DNA from: Micromonospora sp. MW-13
GTDB lineage: Bacteria; Actinomycetota; Actinomycetes; Mycobacteriales; Micromonosporaceae
NCBI RefSeq assembly: GCF_003434305.1
Contig: NZ_QKKX01000017.1
Location: forward strand, 1 to 64,000
Direction of reading: 5' to 3'
Length of the DNA: 64,000 bases
Shown: piece after piece, positions 45,184 to 53,467 of the stretch
How the letters are laid out: each line of letters begins with the position of its first letter
How positions within the stretch are numbered: position 1 is the stretch's first letter
Translations under genes and position numbers: made by a program
Notes under the pieces: model-generated
The model's database searches: none
What the model was told of the DNA's origin: nothing
What the model saw: the letters and a program-made list of their open reading frames with translations, nothing else

Positions 45184-45971
45184 GCCGCCGGGCTTCCCGC
45201 GCCGAGCCGGTCGCGCAGGAACGCGATGTCGGCGCCCTGCCCCTCGACCCCGCCCGGGGTCTCCACGATCACCGGCGCGTCCGCCGCCCGGATCACGGCA
45301 ACCACCAGCTCCGGGTCGATGCTGCCGCCGCCGAGGTTGTCGTGCCGGTCCCGGCCCGAGCCGAACGCGTCCTTGGAGTTGTTGGCGTGCACCAGGTCGA
45401 TCCGGCCGGTGATCGCCTTGACCCGGTCGACCAGGTCCAACAGGTCCTCACCCCCGGCGTGGGCGTGGCAGGTGTCCAGGCAGAAGCCCACCTCGTACTC
45501 GCCGACGGCGTCCCAGAGCCGGGCCAGCGCGTCGAGGCGACGGGCGCAGGCGTTGTCGCCGCCGGCCGTGTTCTCGATCAGCACCGGCAGGGCGAAGCCG
45601 CCGGAGTCCGCCGCGTACGCGAAGGTCTTGCGCCAGTTGTCGAAGCCGACCGCCAGGTCGTCGCCCGCGTTGACGTGCCCACCGTGCACGATCAGGCCCT
45701 TCGCGCCGATCTCCGCCGCCGCCGTGGCATGAGCGAGCAGCAGCTTCCGGCTCGGGATGCGGATCCGGTTGTTCAACGTCGCCACGTTGATGACGTACGG
45801 CGCGTGGACGTAGCGGTCGACCTCGGCGGCTCGCAACCGGTCGGCGTCCTCCCGTGGTTGCGGGGCCTTCCAGCCCTGTGGGTCGGAGAGGAAGAACTGC
45901 ACGGCCTCGGCGGCCCGGGCGGCCGCCTCCGACAGCGGGTCGGCGGAATCGACGTGGGCTCCGATACGCAT
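45180..45971 (-). CDS. nfo: endonuclease IV (deoxyribonuclease IV)
   Basis: AP endonuclease, 263 residues from the ATG at 45971. TIM-barrel with metal-ligand motifs [42 protein letters not shown] and [20 protein letters not shown]. No Shine-Dalgarno sequence, but TAGGCT lies seven bases upstream, so the mRNA is probably leaderless. It is coupled to the GT-C gene downstream. Confidence 0.95.
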   Translation of the reverse strand: MRIGAHVDSADPLSEAAARAAEAVQFFLSDPQGWKAPQPREDADRLRAAEVDRYVHAPYVINVATLNNRIRIPSRKLLLAHATAAAEIGAKGLIVHGGHVNAGDDLAVGFDNWRKTFAYAADSGGFALPVLIENTAGGDNACARRLDALARLWDAVGEYEVGFCLDTCHAHAGGEDLLDLVDRVKAITGRIDLVHANNSKDAFGSGRDRHDNLGGGSIDPELVVAVIRAADAPVIVETPGGVEGQGADIAFLRDRLGAGSPAA

Positions 45972-45978
45972 GGAGGCG

Positions 45979-45984
45979 AGCCTA
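45979..45984 (-). promoter_or_regulatory. -10 element TAGGCT of nfo
   Basis: Minus-strand TAGGCT, seven bases, then the ATG at 45971. Confidence 0.6.
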
Positions 45985-46390
45985 CGTCGCGGCGCCGCCG
46001 TGCGGGGTGACGGTGCGGCGGGGTGGGGCCCGGTACGGCATCCAGGGACGGGCGCCGGTGGGCGGGGCGTCACCCGGGGCGGGGGCGGTCGTTGGTCCGG
46101 GTGGGATCGACGGTCGGCTCTCCGGGCCGTAGGCCACGGCGGGACCGGGCTCCGGCCAGCCGGAGCGGGATCTCCGTCGCCCCGGCCGACGGGCGGTCCG
46201 AAACCCGGAGCATCGGCATAAACTCGGGTGAAAGTTCCAATCCGCCCCAAAGGGGACGAGAGTCGTTGTACCGTCAGATAACAACACGATGAAGCTCCGC
46301 GGGGCGTCGCGATCCAACCTCATCGGTGTGGTCGTTCCTCCCCAGGTCCCACCCAAGGAATGCGGACGGGACGCCCCGCGGCCTCGTGAC

Positions 46391-46429
46391 CGGGGCCCGG
46401 GTCCGACGTCAGCGTCGGCCCGGGCCCCG
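46391..46429. terminator. long hairpin, possible terminator of an unannotated transcript
   Basis: Arms of 18 and 17 bases (CGGGGCCCGGGTCCGACG / CGTCGGCCCGGGCCCCG, one bulged T), loop TCAG. No gene ends nearby on either strand. Confidence 0.6.
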
Positions 46430-46523
46430 ATCCTGTTCGGCCGCCGGTGCACCGGGTCCGTCGCCCGGCCGGCCGCTCCCGCCGGCCCACCGGGAGCGGC
46501 CAGCCTGCCCGGGCATGATCGTT

Positions 46524-46544
46524 CGGACCAGGTATCCTGGTCCG
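46524..46544 (+). promoter_or_regulatory. palindrome over the rpsF promoter -10
   Basis: CGGACCAGG-TAT-CCTGGTCCG, 9-bp perfect arms enclosing TATCCT, a TANNNT -10 element (46533-46538). A candidate operator in front of rpsF. Confidence 0.55.
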
Positions 46545-46651
46545 GTTGTCCGCGTCCGGCCGGGTTCCCCCGGATCCGGAGCGGGCCACGACGCACGACC
46601 TCCTGCCACGGAAGGACCGTGGCCGCTTAGCCCACAGGAGGTGAGCACGTC

Positions 46652-46942
46652 TTGCGTCATTACGAAGTCATGGTGATCCTCGACTCCAGCCTCGAGGAGC
46701 GCACCGTCGCCCCGTCGCTCGACACGTACCTGAACGTGATCCGGACCGCGGGTGGCTCGGTCGAGAAGACCGACGTGTGGGGCCGCCGGCGCCTCGCGTA
46801 CGAGATCAACAAGAAGGCCGAGGGCATCTACGCCGTCATCGACCTGCAGGCGACGCCTGCGGCGGTGGCCGAGCTGGACCGTCAGCTGCGGCTCAACGAG
46901 TCCGTGCTGCGCACCAAGGTCATCCGGCCGGAGATGCGCTAA
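46652..46942 (+). CDS. rpsF: 30S ribosomal protein S6
   Basis: 96 residues from a TTG start with AGGAGGTGA eight bases upstream. Begins [36 protein letters not shown] is the typical core. First gene of rpsF-ssb-rpsR-rplI. Confidence 0.98.
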   Translation: MRHYEVMVILDSSLEERTVAPSLDTYLNVIRTAGGSVEKTDVWGRRRLAYEINKKAEGIYAVIDLQATPAAVAELDRQLRLNESVLRTKVIRPEMR

Positions 46943-47049
46943 CAAGCATTCAACCCGGTTCACCCGGTTCACCCGGATCAGCCTCATCGACGCTGTCGTA
47001 GGGCTCTGAGAGCCTGTACGGCGAACGATGAGTGCGCGAGGAGATGGTC

Positions 47050-47568
47050 ATGGCAGGAGACACCACCATCACGGTCATCGGCAATCTGACCGATGACCCC
47101 GAGTTGCGATTCACCCCCTCGGGGGCCGCGGTCGCCAAGTTCCGGGTCGCCTCGACGCCCCGGTTCATGGACAAGGCGTCCGGCGAGTGGAAGGACGGCG
47201 AGCCGTTGTTCCTCGCGTGCACGGTCTGGCGGCAGGCCGCCGAGCACGTCGCCGAGTCGCTCCAGCGTGGCGCCCGGGTGATCGTGTCGGGCCGGCTGCG
47301 TCAGCGGTCCTACGAGACCCGCGAGGGCGAGAAGCGCACCGTCATTGAGCTCGAGGTCGACGAGATCGGCCCGTCCCTGCGCTACGCCACGGCGAAGGTG
47401 CAGAAGATGTCCCGCTCCGGCGGGGGCGGCGGCGGCTTCGGCGGCGGTGGTGGTGGCGGCCAGGGCGGCGGCGGAGGCAACTTCGACGACCCCTGGGCTT
47501 CGGCCGCACCGGCACCCTCGCGCGGTGGTTCGGGTGGCGGAAACTTTGACGAGGAGCCTCCGTTCTAA
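47050..47568 (+). CDS. ssb: single-stranded DNA-binding protein
   Basis: 172 residues from the ATG at 47050 (GAGGAG upstream; an in-frame start at 47032 is less likely). OB-fold (1-112) beginning [21 protein letters not shown]; Gly-rich linker with runs of Gly (120-140); C-terminal acidic tip NFDEEPPF, the protein-interaction tail. Its stop overlaps the in-frame ATG at 47568, but rpsR probably starts later. Confidence 0.97.
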   Translation: MAGDTTITVIGNLTDDPELRFTPSGAAVAKFRVASTPRFMDKASGEWKDGEPLFLACTVWRQAAEHVAESLQRGARVIVSGRLRQRSYETREGEKRTVIELEVDEIGPSLRYATAKVQKMSRSGGGGGGFGGGGGGGQGGGGGNFDDPWASAAPAPSRGGSGGGNFDEEPPF

Positions 47569-47609
47569 TGGCGCCGAGCGCCCGCGATCGCAAACCAGGA
47601 GCACGAGCA

Positions 47610-47849
47610 ATGGCTAAGGCTGCGGCCCTTCGCAAGCCAAAGAAGAAGGTGAACCCGCTAGACAAGGACGGGATCACCTACATCGATTACAAGGACACCG
47701 CGCTGCTGCGCAAGTTCATCTCCGACCGCGGCAAGATCCGCGCTCGGCGGGTGACCGGCGTGACCTCGCAGCAGCAGCGGCAGATCGCCCGTGCGGTCAA
47801 GAACGCCCGCGAGATGGCGCTCCTGCCGTACACGGCCACGGCCCGCTGA
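47610..47849 (+). CDS. rpsR: 30S ribosomal protein S18
   Basis: 79 residues from the ATG at 47610 with CAGGAG upstream. [20 protein letters not shown] and [24 protein letters not shown] sequence ([11 protein letters not shown]) identify S18. No CxxC zinc motif near the N-terminus ([13 protein letters not shown]), so it is a zinc-free form. The in-frame ATG at 47568 would add 14 residues. Confidence 0.96.
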   Translation: MAKAAALRKPKKKVNPLDKDGITYIDYKDTALLRKFISDRGKIRARRVTGVTSQQQRQIARAVKNAREMALLPYTATAR

Positions 47850-47863
47850 GAGGAGGCACCGAC

Positions 47864-48310
47864 ATGAAGATCATCCTGACTCAGGAGGTGTCCGGCCTCG
47901 GTGCCCCGGGCGACATCGTCGAGGTGAAGAACGGCTACGGCCGTAACTACCTGCTGCCGCAGGGCTTCGCGATCGCCTGGACCAAGGGTGCGGAGAAGCA
48001 GGTCACGGTCATCAAGCGGGCCCGCTCGGCCCGGGAGATCCGCGACCTCGGCCACGCCAACGAGGTCAAGACCCAGCTCGACGGCCTGAAGGTCAACCTG
48101 AAGGCCCGTGCCGGCGACGGTGGGCGGCTCTTCGGCTCGGTCACCCCGGCCGAGATCGTCGACGCCGTCAAGGCGGCCGGCGGCCCGACCCTCGACCGGC
48201 GGCGGCTGGAACTGCCCGGCCACATCAAGTCGCTGGGCGCGTACCCGGTCAGCATCAAGCTGCACCCCGAGGTGACCGCCAAGTTCGCCCTGAACGTCGT
48301 CCAGGGCTGA
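47864..48310 (+). CDS. rplI: 50S ribosomal protein L9
   Basis: 148 residues from ATG with GAGGAGG upstream. [20 protein letters not shown] and [17 protein letters not shown] are the L9 N-domain signature. The C-domain ends [18 protein letters not shown]. Last gene before the terminator and dnaB. Confidence 0.98.
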   Translation: MKIILTQEVSGLGAPGDIVEVKNGYGRNYLLPQGFAIAWTKGAEKQVTVIKRARSAREIRDLGHANEVKTQLDGLKVNLKARAGDGGRLFGSVTPAEIVDAVKAAGGPTLDRRRLELPGHIKSLGAYPVSIKLHPEVTAKFALNVVQG

Positions 48311-48322
48311 CACCCGAAGCAC

Positions 48323-48368
48323 CACGCACAGAGCCCGCACCGGTACGCCGGGGCGGGCTCTGTGCGTG
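48323..48368 (+). terminator. terminator of the rpsF-rplI operon
   Basis: 16-bp perfect stem CACGCACAGAGCCCGC / GCGGGCTCTGTGCGTG with a 14-base loop, 12 bases after the rplI stop. Confidence 0.85.
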
Positions 48369-48599
48369 CTGTGGTCACCGCGCCCGGCGCGCTGCCCGGG
48401 TCAGCCGATGGGCCGACCGGGCACGGCGCTGATCAGCACCGTACCGCCGGCAGCAGGTGGCAGGCGGCGGTGGGTGGGCCGTTCGCAGGAGAGGGTACGG
48501 GACGATGGGCCGGCGAAGCTCACCGGAAATTTCTTCCTCCACAGGGTGTGGGCGGCGTTTGAGCAGCTCAGCGCGTTCCGTGGGAGAATTCCCCAGCGG

Positions 48600-48674
48600 T
48601 TGTCCACAGCCTGTGCACACCCTGCGCACATGATTGTCCCCGGCGTCCACAGGTTGTCCCAAGGCTCATCCACC
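48600..48674 (+). promoter_or_regulatory. three DnaA boxes upstream of dnaB
   Basis: TTGTCCACA 48600-48608 (exact), GCGTCCACA 48643-48651, TCATCCACC 48666-48674. They lie just upstream of the dnaB promoter, so DnaA may regulate dnaB. Confidence 0.6.
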
Positions 48675-48681
48675 GGCGTGG

Positions 48682-48711
48682 TTGAGTCGCTGACCTCGGG
48701 TTCCGTATGGT
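48682..48711 (+). promoter_or_regulatory. candidate dnaB promoter
   Basis: -35 TTGAGT (48682-48687), 18-base spacer, -10 TATGGT (48706-48711). Predicted leader about 110 bases. Confidence 0.6.
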
Positions 48712-48825
48712 TGCCTCTCGACCGACGGTGCGATGACCCCCGATCGACCCGACCGGTCCGATCGGCAGTCGTCGTGCCCGGCGGCAGACCGGTAGTTCGA
48801 ACCGACGCAGCGGAGGGGGGGACCC

Positions 48826-51579
48826 GTGTCGGTCACCGACGACATGCGGACGGAGCCACGGGGCGGCGGACAGCCACCAGCCCCCGCCCAGCGAGAGGGC
48901 CAGTTCGAGAAGACCCCGCCGCAGGACGTGGCCGCCGAGCAGTGCGTCCTCGGCGGCATGCTGCTGTCCAAGGACGCCATCGCCGACGTCGTCGAGATCC
49001 TGAAGTCCAACGACTTCTACCGGCCGGTGCACGCCACCGTCTTCGACGCCATCCTCGACATCTACGGCCGGGGCGAGCCCGCCGACCCGATCACCGTGGC
49101 CGCCGCCCTGGCCGACTCCGGCGACCTGGCCCGCATCGGCGGGGCCCCGTACCTGCACACGCTGATCGCGAGCGTGCCGACCGCCGCGAACGCCGCCTAC
49201 TACGCGCGGATCGTCGGAGAGCGGGCGGTGCTCCGCCGGCTGGTCGAGGCCGGCACGAAGATCGTGCAACTCGGGTACGGCACCGGCAACAACGGCAGCC
49301 GGGACGTGGACGACATCGTCGACCTCGCCCAGCAGGCCGTCTACGAGATCACCGAGCGCCGGGTCAGCGAGGACTTCGCCGTCCTGGCCGACATGCTCCA
49401 GCCCACCCTGGACGAGATCGAGGCGGTCGGTGCCCAGGGCGGCATGATGACCGGGGTGCCGACCGGCTTCACCGACCTCGACCGGTTGCTCAACGGCCTG
49501 CACGCCGGGCAGCTCATCATCGTGGCGGGGCGGCCCGGCCTCGGCAAGGCACTCGCCCTCGACACCCCGCTGCCCACGCCCAACGGCTGGACGACGATGG
49601 GCGAAGTTAAGGCCGGCGACCAACTTATCGGTGCTGACGGGTGCCCGACGACGGTCACCCACGCATTTGACGTAATGGAGGGCCGACCCTGCTACGAAGT
49701 CGAGTTCTCCGACGGCAGTGTGATCGTTGCGGATGCCGAGCACCTGTGGAAGACGACTACACGCGCTTCCCGGCGTGCCGGCGCGGTTCGCCGGGAGGTC
49801 GCTTGGTCCCCCTCTGCGGTGGAGCGGCTGCGACGAGTGACGTCTGAGGCATCCGAGGATGTCAGCGTTGCTGAACTGGCGTCGGTGATCGGCGACGAGT
49901 TCGTCCACACCGCCCGCCGCGTCGTGCGAGACCTCCCGTACCAATTCGCTCCGCTGGCGCAGGAGCGGCGCGGGGGCCCGCGTGCCCGTGTCTACCCGGC
50001 CCGCGCCATCTACGGGCGCCTTCTGGATCGCGTAAGCGCCTGGCAGAATACGGTTGCCGCCGCCCGGTACTCCGATGTCGTTACGACCGAAGAGATCCGA
50101 GCAACGCTGCGAACCACCACCGCCGACCGCAGGTTGAACCACGCGGTACGAAACGCCGAAGCACTGCAACTGCCGGAGGCGGACCTGCCGGTGCCCCCGT
50201 ACACGCTGGGCGCCTGGCTTGGTGACGGACACAGCGCCGGTAGCCGGCTCACCACCGTTGACCCGGATATCCTGCGGCGGATCGAGGCGGACGGCTTCGA
50301 GACGAAAAAGTCAACGACAGAGCCGACGCTGCACTCAATCCGGCCTCCGGAATGCCCAATGTGTGGCCGTGGCCGCAAGGGCTGCGTTCTCTGCGCCAGT
50401 TCGCCGTCGTCGCTGACGCAGTCGCTGCGGGCAATCGGCGTGCTCGGTAACAAGCACGTGCCGCAGTCGTACCTGCGGGCATCGCAGACGCAGCGCCGGG
50501 CGCTGCTCGCGGGCCTGCTCGACACCGACGGCACCATCACCAACGCCGGCACTGTTCAGCTCACTACAACCTCGGCGAGGCTTGCCGAGGGTGCCTACGA
50601 ACTGGTCGTCAGTCTCGGACATCGCTGTTCAATCAGCCGCAAGGTGGTGAAGGGTCGCAGGCCGGAAACCTCGATCGCGTACAACCTCAACTTCACGACC
50701 ACTGACGAGGTGTTCCACCTGCCTCGGAAGCAGGAGGCTCATCGCCTACGCAGGCGCAGCGAGAGTACCGCTCGGACTGACAGCCGGTTCATCGTCGATG
50801 TGCGGCCGGTGCCGAGCGTCCCGGTCCGCTGCGTGACGGTGGACAACCCGGACCACCTCTACCTGGCCGGCCGGTCCATGATCCCGACGCACAACAGCAC
50901 CGCGAGCATGGACTTTGCCCGTAATGCGGCTATCCGGGCCAACCAGGCCGCGGCGATCTTCTCGCTGGAGATGAGCAAGGTCGAGATCGTCATGCGACTG
51001 CTCTCGGCCGAGGCCCGGGTCCCGCTGCACGTGCTGCGCAGCGGCCAGCTCTCCGACGACGACTGGACCAAGCTGGCCCGGTGCATGGGCGAGATCAGCG
51101 AGGCCCCGCTCTTCGTCGACGACACGCCGAGCATGAACCTGATGGAGATCCGGGCGAAGGCGCGCCGACTCAAGCAGAAGCACGACCTTAAGCTGATCGT
51201 GGTCGACTACCTCCAGCTGATGACCTCGCCGAAGCGCACCGAGAGCCGGCAGCAGGAGGTCGCGGACCTTTCCCGTGGCCTCAAGCTGCTCGCCAAGGAG
51301 GTCGAGTGCCCGGTGATCGCGGTGAGTCAGCTCAACCGTGGCCCGGAACAACGGACGGACAAGCGGCCCCAGCTGTCTGATTTGCGTGAATCTGGCTCAA
51401 TTGAGCAGGATGCTGATGTAGTAATCCTTTTGCACCGGGACGACTACTACGACAAGGAGTCCCCGCGAGCGGGCGAGGCGGATTTTATTGTCGCCAAACA
51501 TCGGAATGGGCCGACCGACAGCATCACGGTGGCCGCGCAACTTCATCTCTCCCGCTTCGTGGACATGGCCATCGTATGA
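48826..51579 (+). CDS. dnaB: replicative DNA helicase DnaB, interrupted by an intein
   Basis: 917 residues as translated, 468 after removal of the intein, the normal DnaB length. GTG start with GGAGGGGGG upstream. N-domain about 30-140 (PQDVAAEQCVLGGMLLSKDA). The RecA-like helicase domain carries Walker A GRPGLGK, interrupted after Lys241 by the intein (242-690) and continuing STASMDFARNAA. Walker B LIVVDYLQLM, SQLNRGPEQR and SGSIEQDADVVILLHRDD follow. Without splicing the Walker A site would be split. The 3' end has anomalous codon use. Confidence 0.96.
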   Translation: MSVTDDMRTEPRGGGQPPAPAQREGQFEKTPPQDVAAEQCVLGGMLLSKDAIADVVEILKSNDFYRPVHATVFDAILDIYGRGEPADPITVAAALADSGDLARIGGAPYLHTLIASVPTAANAAYYARIVGERAVLRRLVEAGTKIVQLGYGTGNNGSRDVDDIVDLAQQAVYEITERRVSEDFAVLADMLQPTLDEIEAVGAQGGMMTGVPTGFTDLDRLLNGLHAGQLIIVAGRPGLGKALALDTPLPTPNGWTTMGEVKAGDQLIGADGCPTTVTHAFDVMEGRPCYEVEFSDGSVIVADAEHLWKTTTRASRRAGAVRREVAWSPSAVERLRRVTSEASEDVSVAELASVIGDEFVHTARRVVRDLPYQFAPLAQERRGGPRARVYPARAIYGRLLDRVSAWQNTVAAARYSDVVTTEEIRATLRTTTADRRLNHAVRNAEALQLPEADLPVPPYTLGAWLGDGHSAGSRLTTVDPDILRRIEADGFETKKSTTEPTLHSIRPPECPMCGRGRKGCVLCASSPSSLTQSLRAIGVLGNKHVPQSYLRASQTQRRALLAGLLDTDGTITNAGTVQLTTTSARLAEGAYELVVSLGHRCSISRKVVKGRRPETSIAYNLNFTTTDEVFHLPRKQEAHRLRRRSESTARTDSRFIVDVRPVPSVPVRCVTVDNPDHLYLAGRSMIPTHNSTASMDFARNAAIRANQAAAIFSLEMSKVEIVMRLLSAEARVPLHVLRSGQLSDDDWTKLARCMGEISEAPLFVDDTPSMNLMEIRAKARRLKQKHDLKLIVVDYLQLMTSPKRTESRQQEVADLSRGLKLLAKEVECPVIAVSQLNRGPEQRTDKRPQLSDLRESGSIEQDADVVILLHRDDYYDKESPRAGEADFIVAKHRNGPTDSITVAAQLHLSRFVDMAIV
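49549..50895 (+). mobile_element. class 3 (Ala1) homing intein in dnaB, DnaB-a site
   Basis: 449 residues between GRPGLGK and STASMD of DnaB. It begins with Ala (ALALDTPLPTPNGW), not Cys or Ser, and ends IPTHN before Ser. It has the W-C-T triad of class 3 inteins: Trp in HLWKT (residue 67 of the intein), Cys in VRCVTVDNPDHLYL (428) and Thr in IPTHN (447). A LAGLIDADG homing endonuclease is present with LGAWLGDG (220-227) and LLAGLLDTDG (319-328), and a CPMCGRGRKGCVLC Cys cluster. GC at third positions is lower than in the flanking DnaB. Confidence 0.94.
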
Positions 51580-51725
51580 CAAGGGTCGCGCGTCAATTGA
51601 CTCCGCAGAGCGGGAAGAGGTTGTTTGTGCGTGCGGCCCGTGGTGAAAGTACCACCAGTATCGGCGAGCGCTCTGGGGTGACAAGACGTGGCTGTCCGTG
51701 GCCTCCTTCGCCGCCGCGGTGTTCC
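51376..51725. other. tract of atypical codon use across dnaB 3' end and its convergent neighbour
   Basis: dnaB codons from 51376 (TCT GAT TTG CGT GAA TCT) to about 51435, again at 51481-51510, and the last 40 codons of the convergent gene (51593-51725) use A/T at third positions far more than elsewhere in the window. The densest part surrounds the ESG|SIEQ position of DnaB. Confidence 0.7.
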
Positions 51726-52309
51726 TGGTCGTCCCAGCCGGCCGGGCGCACCGCCTTGTCACTGAGCAGCCCGTCCATCGTGTTCACCGCGACCCAGGCC
51801 GGGTCCGCCGTGGGCAGCGGTGCGTTCGGCAGTTCCACCACCAGGTCGAGGTGGTGGATGACCGCCTCGATGGTCAGGGTCGCGAGGAAATCGGGTACGC
51901 GCAGCACGTGCCCCTGGGTGGTCACGTACCCGTCGAGGTCGGCGGCGACCGCCGCCCGGACGGCGCCGGGGGCGGTGTCCAACCAGAGCCGGACGATGCC
52001 GGTGGGCCGATCGAAGGCCGCAGCCGAGCGGCCGGCCCACCAGGCGTGCTTCACGCTGGCCTCGTCATCGCCCGGGTTGAACGCGCGCCAGTAGCTGACG
52101 TCGTTTACGTCGGCCGGACCCGGTGCCGGGCTGGCCAGGGCCACGAGCGCCCGTTGAGCGTCGCAGAGCACGTGGAAGAGCAGGTCGGCGACGAGCCAGA
52201 CCCGGCAGCGGGTGGGTCGTTGCAGGCCGGCGTCGTCGAGCGGGGCGACGACGGAGCTGATGCCGTCGTACGCCTGGGCCAGCGCCTCGTGCTGCCGAAT
52301 CACGCTCAT
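51593..52309 (-). CDS. maleylpyruvate isomerase/DinB-like mycothiol-dependent family protein
   Basis: 238 residues from the ATG at 52309. The opening IRQHEALAQAYDGISSVVAPLDDAGLQRPTRC (shown as IRQHEALAQAYDG then PLDDAGLQRPTRC) and VWLVADLLFHVL with HHLDLVVELP show the DinB-like four-helix fold with metal His residues (His47-type in LLFHV, EAVIHHLD). Enzymatic activity is not assigned. The last 40 residues have atypical codon use and weak resemblance to the family. No Shine-Dalgarno; CAGGCT is seven bases upstream. Confidence 0.75.
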   Translation of the reverse strand: MSVIRQHEALAQAYDGISSVVAPLDDAGLQRPTRCRVWLVADLLFHVLCDAQRALVALASPAPGPADVNDVSYWRAFNPGDDEASVKHAWWAGRSAAAFDRPTGIVRLWLDTAPGAVRAAVAADLDGYVTTQGHVLRVPDFLATLTIEAVIHHLDLVVELPNAPLPTADPAWVAVNTMDGLLSDKAVRPAGWDDQEHRGGEGGHGQPRLVTPERSPILVVLSPRAARTNNLFPLCGVN

Positions 52310-52407
52310 GTCGTGCAGCCTGCCACGGCGCGTGATCGGCCAACGGGACGCCGGCTCGACGGCGACGCCGGGCCGGCGGGATTTACCGGCCCGGCGCGGC
52401 GCGTCGG

Positions 52408-52809
52408 TCAGTCGAAGAGTTCGCCGAGGAAGCCGTGGTGCTTCTTGCGGCGGTAGTGGCCGTGGTAACCGTAGTGCTGGCCGTGCCCGCCGTACGCCGG
52501 AGCGGCGGGCGGGTAGCCGTGCGCGGGCGGCGGAGGCGGCGGCGGGGGAACCGCGCCGTATCCCGGCTGCTGTGGCTGGTGCGCGGGCGGAGGGGGCGGC
52601 GGGTAGCCGCCGGGCGCCTGGGGACGCTGTGCCGGGTTCGGGGCGCCCGCCGACTGCTGGCGGTTCCAGTTCGCCTCGGCCTCGAACAGCTTCTCCAGTT
52701 CGCCGCGGTCGAGGAAGATTCCTCGACACTCGCCGCACTGGTCGATGACGACTCCGCTGCGTTCGTACTGGCGCATGTCTCCGTGACACTTGGGACAGGT
52801 GAGCTGCAT
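52408..52809 (-). CDS. zinc-ribbon (zf-TFIIB type) protein with Pro-rich tail
   Basis: 133 residues. Zinc ribbon CPKCHGDMRQ then CGECRGIFLDRGELEKLF (5-44), followed by a tail with poly-Pro runs and His/Tyr/Gly repeats (60-115) ending KKHHGFLGELFD. Function unknown. It follows the phosphoribosyltransferase gene by 22 bases. Confidence 0.88.
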   Translation of the reverse strand: MQLTCPKCHGDMRQYERSGVVIDQCGECRGIFLDRGELEKLFEAEANWNRQQSAGAPNPAQRPQAPGGYPPPPPPAHQPQQPGYGAVPPPPPPPPAHGYPPAAPAYGGHGQHYGYHGHYRRKKHHGFLGELFD

Positions 52810-52831
52810 TATCCGAAGGTACCTGGTGCTG

Positions 52832-53467
52832 TCACCGGATCGTGCCGAGCGCCTCGGTCACCTCGTCGTCGGAGACCTCGTGGAAGTCCTGGTAGTAGCT
52901 GCTGACCGCGCCGAAGCCGGCGGGCCGCTGGTCGCAGACCACCTCGTCGGCCTCGGCGGCCAACATCTCGTACGCCTCCTCGGCGCCGACCGGGACCGCG
53001 ACGACCACCCGGCGGGCACCGAGCCGCCGGGCCACCTGGACCGCGGCGCGGGCGGTGGCCCCGGTGGCCAGGCCGTCGTCGACGACGACGGCGGTCCGCC
53101 CGGTCAGGTCGAGCGGGGGCCGTCCGATCCGGTAGCGGCGTTCCCGGCGTTCCAGTTCCGCCTGCTCGTGGCGTTGTACCTCGGCGACCTCCCCCGGGTC
53201 GACCCGGACGGCCACCGGTTCGTTGAGCACCCGCACCCCGTTGGGCCCGAGCGCGCCGAAGGCGACCTCGGGTGCCATCGGGAGGCCGAGCTTGCGCACC
53301 ACCAGCACGTCGAGGGGGGCGTGGAGCTGGTCGGCGACCACCCGGGCCACCGGCACCCCGCCCCGGACCAGCCCGAGCACGGTGACGTCGGGCCGGTCGG
53401 CCAGCCCGGCGAGCCGGTCGGCGAGGATCCGGCCGGCCTCCTGCCGGTCGCGGTAGGTCGTCGTCAT
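52832..53467 (-). CDS. phosphoribosyltransferase family protein
   Basis: 211 residues. PRPP-binding motif AVVVDDGLATGATARAAV near residue 130 and the flexible-loop part VLVVRKLGLPMAPEVAFGAL. Its ATG overlaps the stop of the upstream GT gene by four bases. The acceptor base or nucleoside is not known; related actinobacterial proteins are of uncertain substrate. Confidence 0.88.
   Translation of the reverse strand: MTTTYRDRQEAGRILADRLAGLADRPDVTVLGLVRGGVPVARVVADQLHAPLDVLVVRKLGLPMAPEVAFGALGPNGVRVLNEPVAVRVDPGEVAEVQRHEQAELERRERRYRIGRPPLDLTGRTAVVVDDGLATGATARAAVQVARRLGARRVVVAVPVGAEEAYEMLAAEADEVVCDQRPAGFGAVSSYYQDFHEVSDDEVTEALGTIR

Larger units (their letters stand above)
45972..46651. other. 680-bp intergenic region nfo-rpsF
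   Basis: It holds the nfo promoter, a lower-GC stretch (about 46200-46330), a long hairpin (46391-46429) and the rpsF promoter palindrome. Open frames at 46289-46630 (+) and 45982-46596 (-) look unlike proteins. The hairpin downstream of the lower-GC stretch leaves room for a small RNA, unproven. Confidence 0.5.
48311..48825. other. rplI-dnaB intergenic region
   Basis: 515 bases with the rplI terminator, three DnaA boxes (48600, 48643, 48666) and the dnaB promoter. No gene seen. Confidence 0.7.

Noticed and set aside
46289..46630. Plus-strand frame starting [13 protein letters not shown] upstream of rpsF
   Set aside because: It reads through the strong hairpin at 46391-46429 and becomes Arg/Pro-rich. 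A small RNA is at least as likely.
49549..50895. Frameshift or separate gene inside dnaB
   Set aside because: The frame is continuous, the extein halves join at a perfect Walker A motif, and splicing blocks are present, so it is an intein.
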